Below are positions 63,488-64,000 of a stretch of DNA of 64,000 nt, in pieces. The position numbers and the translations under genes are program-made. Below the pieces are notes generated by a model. That model ran no database searches. It saw only the letters and a program-made list of their open reading frames with translations, and was not told where the DNA came from. The first letter of the stretch is position 1. Each line of letters begins with the position of its first letter. The DNA comes from a bacterium (GTDB lineage: Bacteria; UBP14; UBA6098; B30-G16): contig JAUWMV010000008.1 in the NCBI GenBank assembly GCA_030613005.1, positions 17,786 through 81,785 on the forward strand. Reading direction: 5' to 3'.

Positions 63488-64000
63488 ATGAAAATATATA
63501 GAATAACGTTTATCATCTGGATTTTTCAAATTTTCGCTCTTACGATTCCCCAAGCTCAGATTACAGTAGTACAAAAGGACTGGTATAGAGGACCTGGAAC
63601 ACTCGTTAGAAACAATACTTGGGCTAACGATTATTTTCGATCCGAAAGTTTAAATACTCTCAACCACGATATAGTCTTCAAAGCTAGTGAAATTAACACG
63701 ACAAACTGGGATACAATGATACTTTTGTCCTCAGATGCTATTGAATCTCACACACATTATCATTATGCAGATTTAGATGACGATGGAGATCTCGACTTCG
63801 CTATGGGTGTGGGAGGTCGTGGCATTTACGTTGCCGAAAATATTGGAGATACAGCGTTTATCAATTCACTTATTTGTAGCTTTAGCCTTGCCGATAGCAA
63901 CTGGGCTTTAGACACATATTGTGGGAAAATCGATGATGATGAATATTATGACATTTTCTTTTCCGGACGCAACGGTTATGGAGTATGTTGGGGAAGTGGC
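63488..64000 (+). CDS. Secreted FG-GAP/VCBS-like protein, 5' part
   Basis: The first 171 codons of a gene that runs off the right edge. A signal peptide (KIYRITFIIWIFQIFALTIPQA) precedes mature sequence with 'HYADLDDDGDLDFAMGVG', the Ca-binding D-x-D-x-D-G-D-x-D loop of FG-GAP/VCBS-type propeller repeats, and a second one developing ('DDDEYYDIFFSGRNGYG'). Such proteins are surface or extracellular beta-propellers. The rest of the gene would show whether a FlgD-like sorting domain closes it. Confidence 0.7.
   Translation, partial: MKIYRITFIIWIFQIFALTIPQAQITVVQKDWYRGPGTLVRNNTWANDYFRSESLNTLNHDIVFKASEINTTNWDTMILLSSDAIESHTHYHYADLDDDGDLDFAMGVGGRGIYVAENIGDTAFINSLICSFSLADSNWALDTYCGKIDDDEYYDIFFSGRNGYGVCWGSG

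Overview
The window looks like a chromosomal segment of an uncultured anaerobe with a Gram-negative envelope. The DNA is A+T-rich (my impression is about two thirds A+T). Envelope evidence: a BamA-type assembly factor, signal peptidase II, several lipoproteins, an ExbB/ExbD motor and a PorV-like barrel. Anaerobic life is suggested by a large iron-sulfur HdrA/NuoEF complex and butyrate kinase. Very long secreted proteins ending in FlgD-like Ig domains, a PorV-like porin and TPR/PEGA/NHL proteins are typical of candidate phyla around the Fibrobacteres-Chlorobi-Bacteroidetes group (Cloacimonadota, WOR-3, Marinimicrobia-like). I cannot name the phylum from the sequence alone.

Layout. 1-8 kb: start of a probable SagB-type nitroreductase, a phosphatase-superfamily protein, a flavodoxin, a GT-C-like membrane protein, an exported FMN-binding protein and a 1150-aa hybrid histidine kinase. 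8.5-13.4 kb: a three-gene electron-transfer operon in which an HdrA flavoprotein is cut in two, one half fused to NuoE and the other to a NuoG/HydA-type iron-sulfur domain, with NuoF between. 13.6-19.2 kb: a lipoprotein, tRNA-Thr, a secreted protein, dapB, dapA and an SbcD/Mre11-like nuclease. 19.3-38.7 kb, all on the minus strand: an envelope block with an M23 peptidase, two giant secreted proteins, a PorV-TPR fusion, an unusual ExbB, two ExbDs, a lipoprotein with a TonB-like C-terminus, a TPR-PEGA-NHL protein, and an exported degenerate MEMO-AMMECR1 fusion. 39-50.7 kb: ftsK (minus strand), then on the plus strand tRNA-Lys, lspA, rpsO, pnp, rplU, bamA, a YbbR protein, tsaD and a small membrane protein. 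50.8-53.4 kb: the tRNA-Thr-Tyr-Gly-Thr-tuf cluster with rpmG behind it and three copies of an unexplained hairpin between tuf and rpmG. 53.6-64 kb: exported proteins, buk, ruvC, a membrane protein with a spermidine-synthase-like domain, a PAS histidine kinase, a RluD-type pseudouridine synthase and the start of a secreted FG-GAP-like protein.

The most interesting items are the split HdrA/NuoEF complex, whose NuoF lacks the acidic NADH-site loop; the exported MEMO-AMMECR1 fusion with its metal-ligand motifs lost; the ExbBD system with a TonB-like domain on a lipoprotein; and the three repeated hairpins after tuf. Functions are read from recognisable motifs only; no searches were run.
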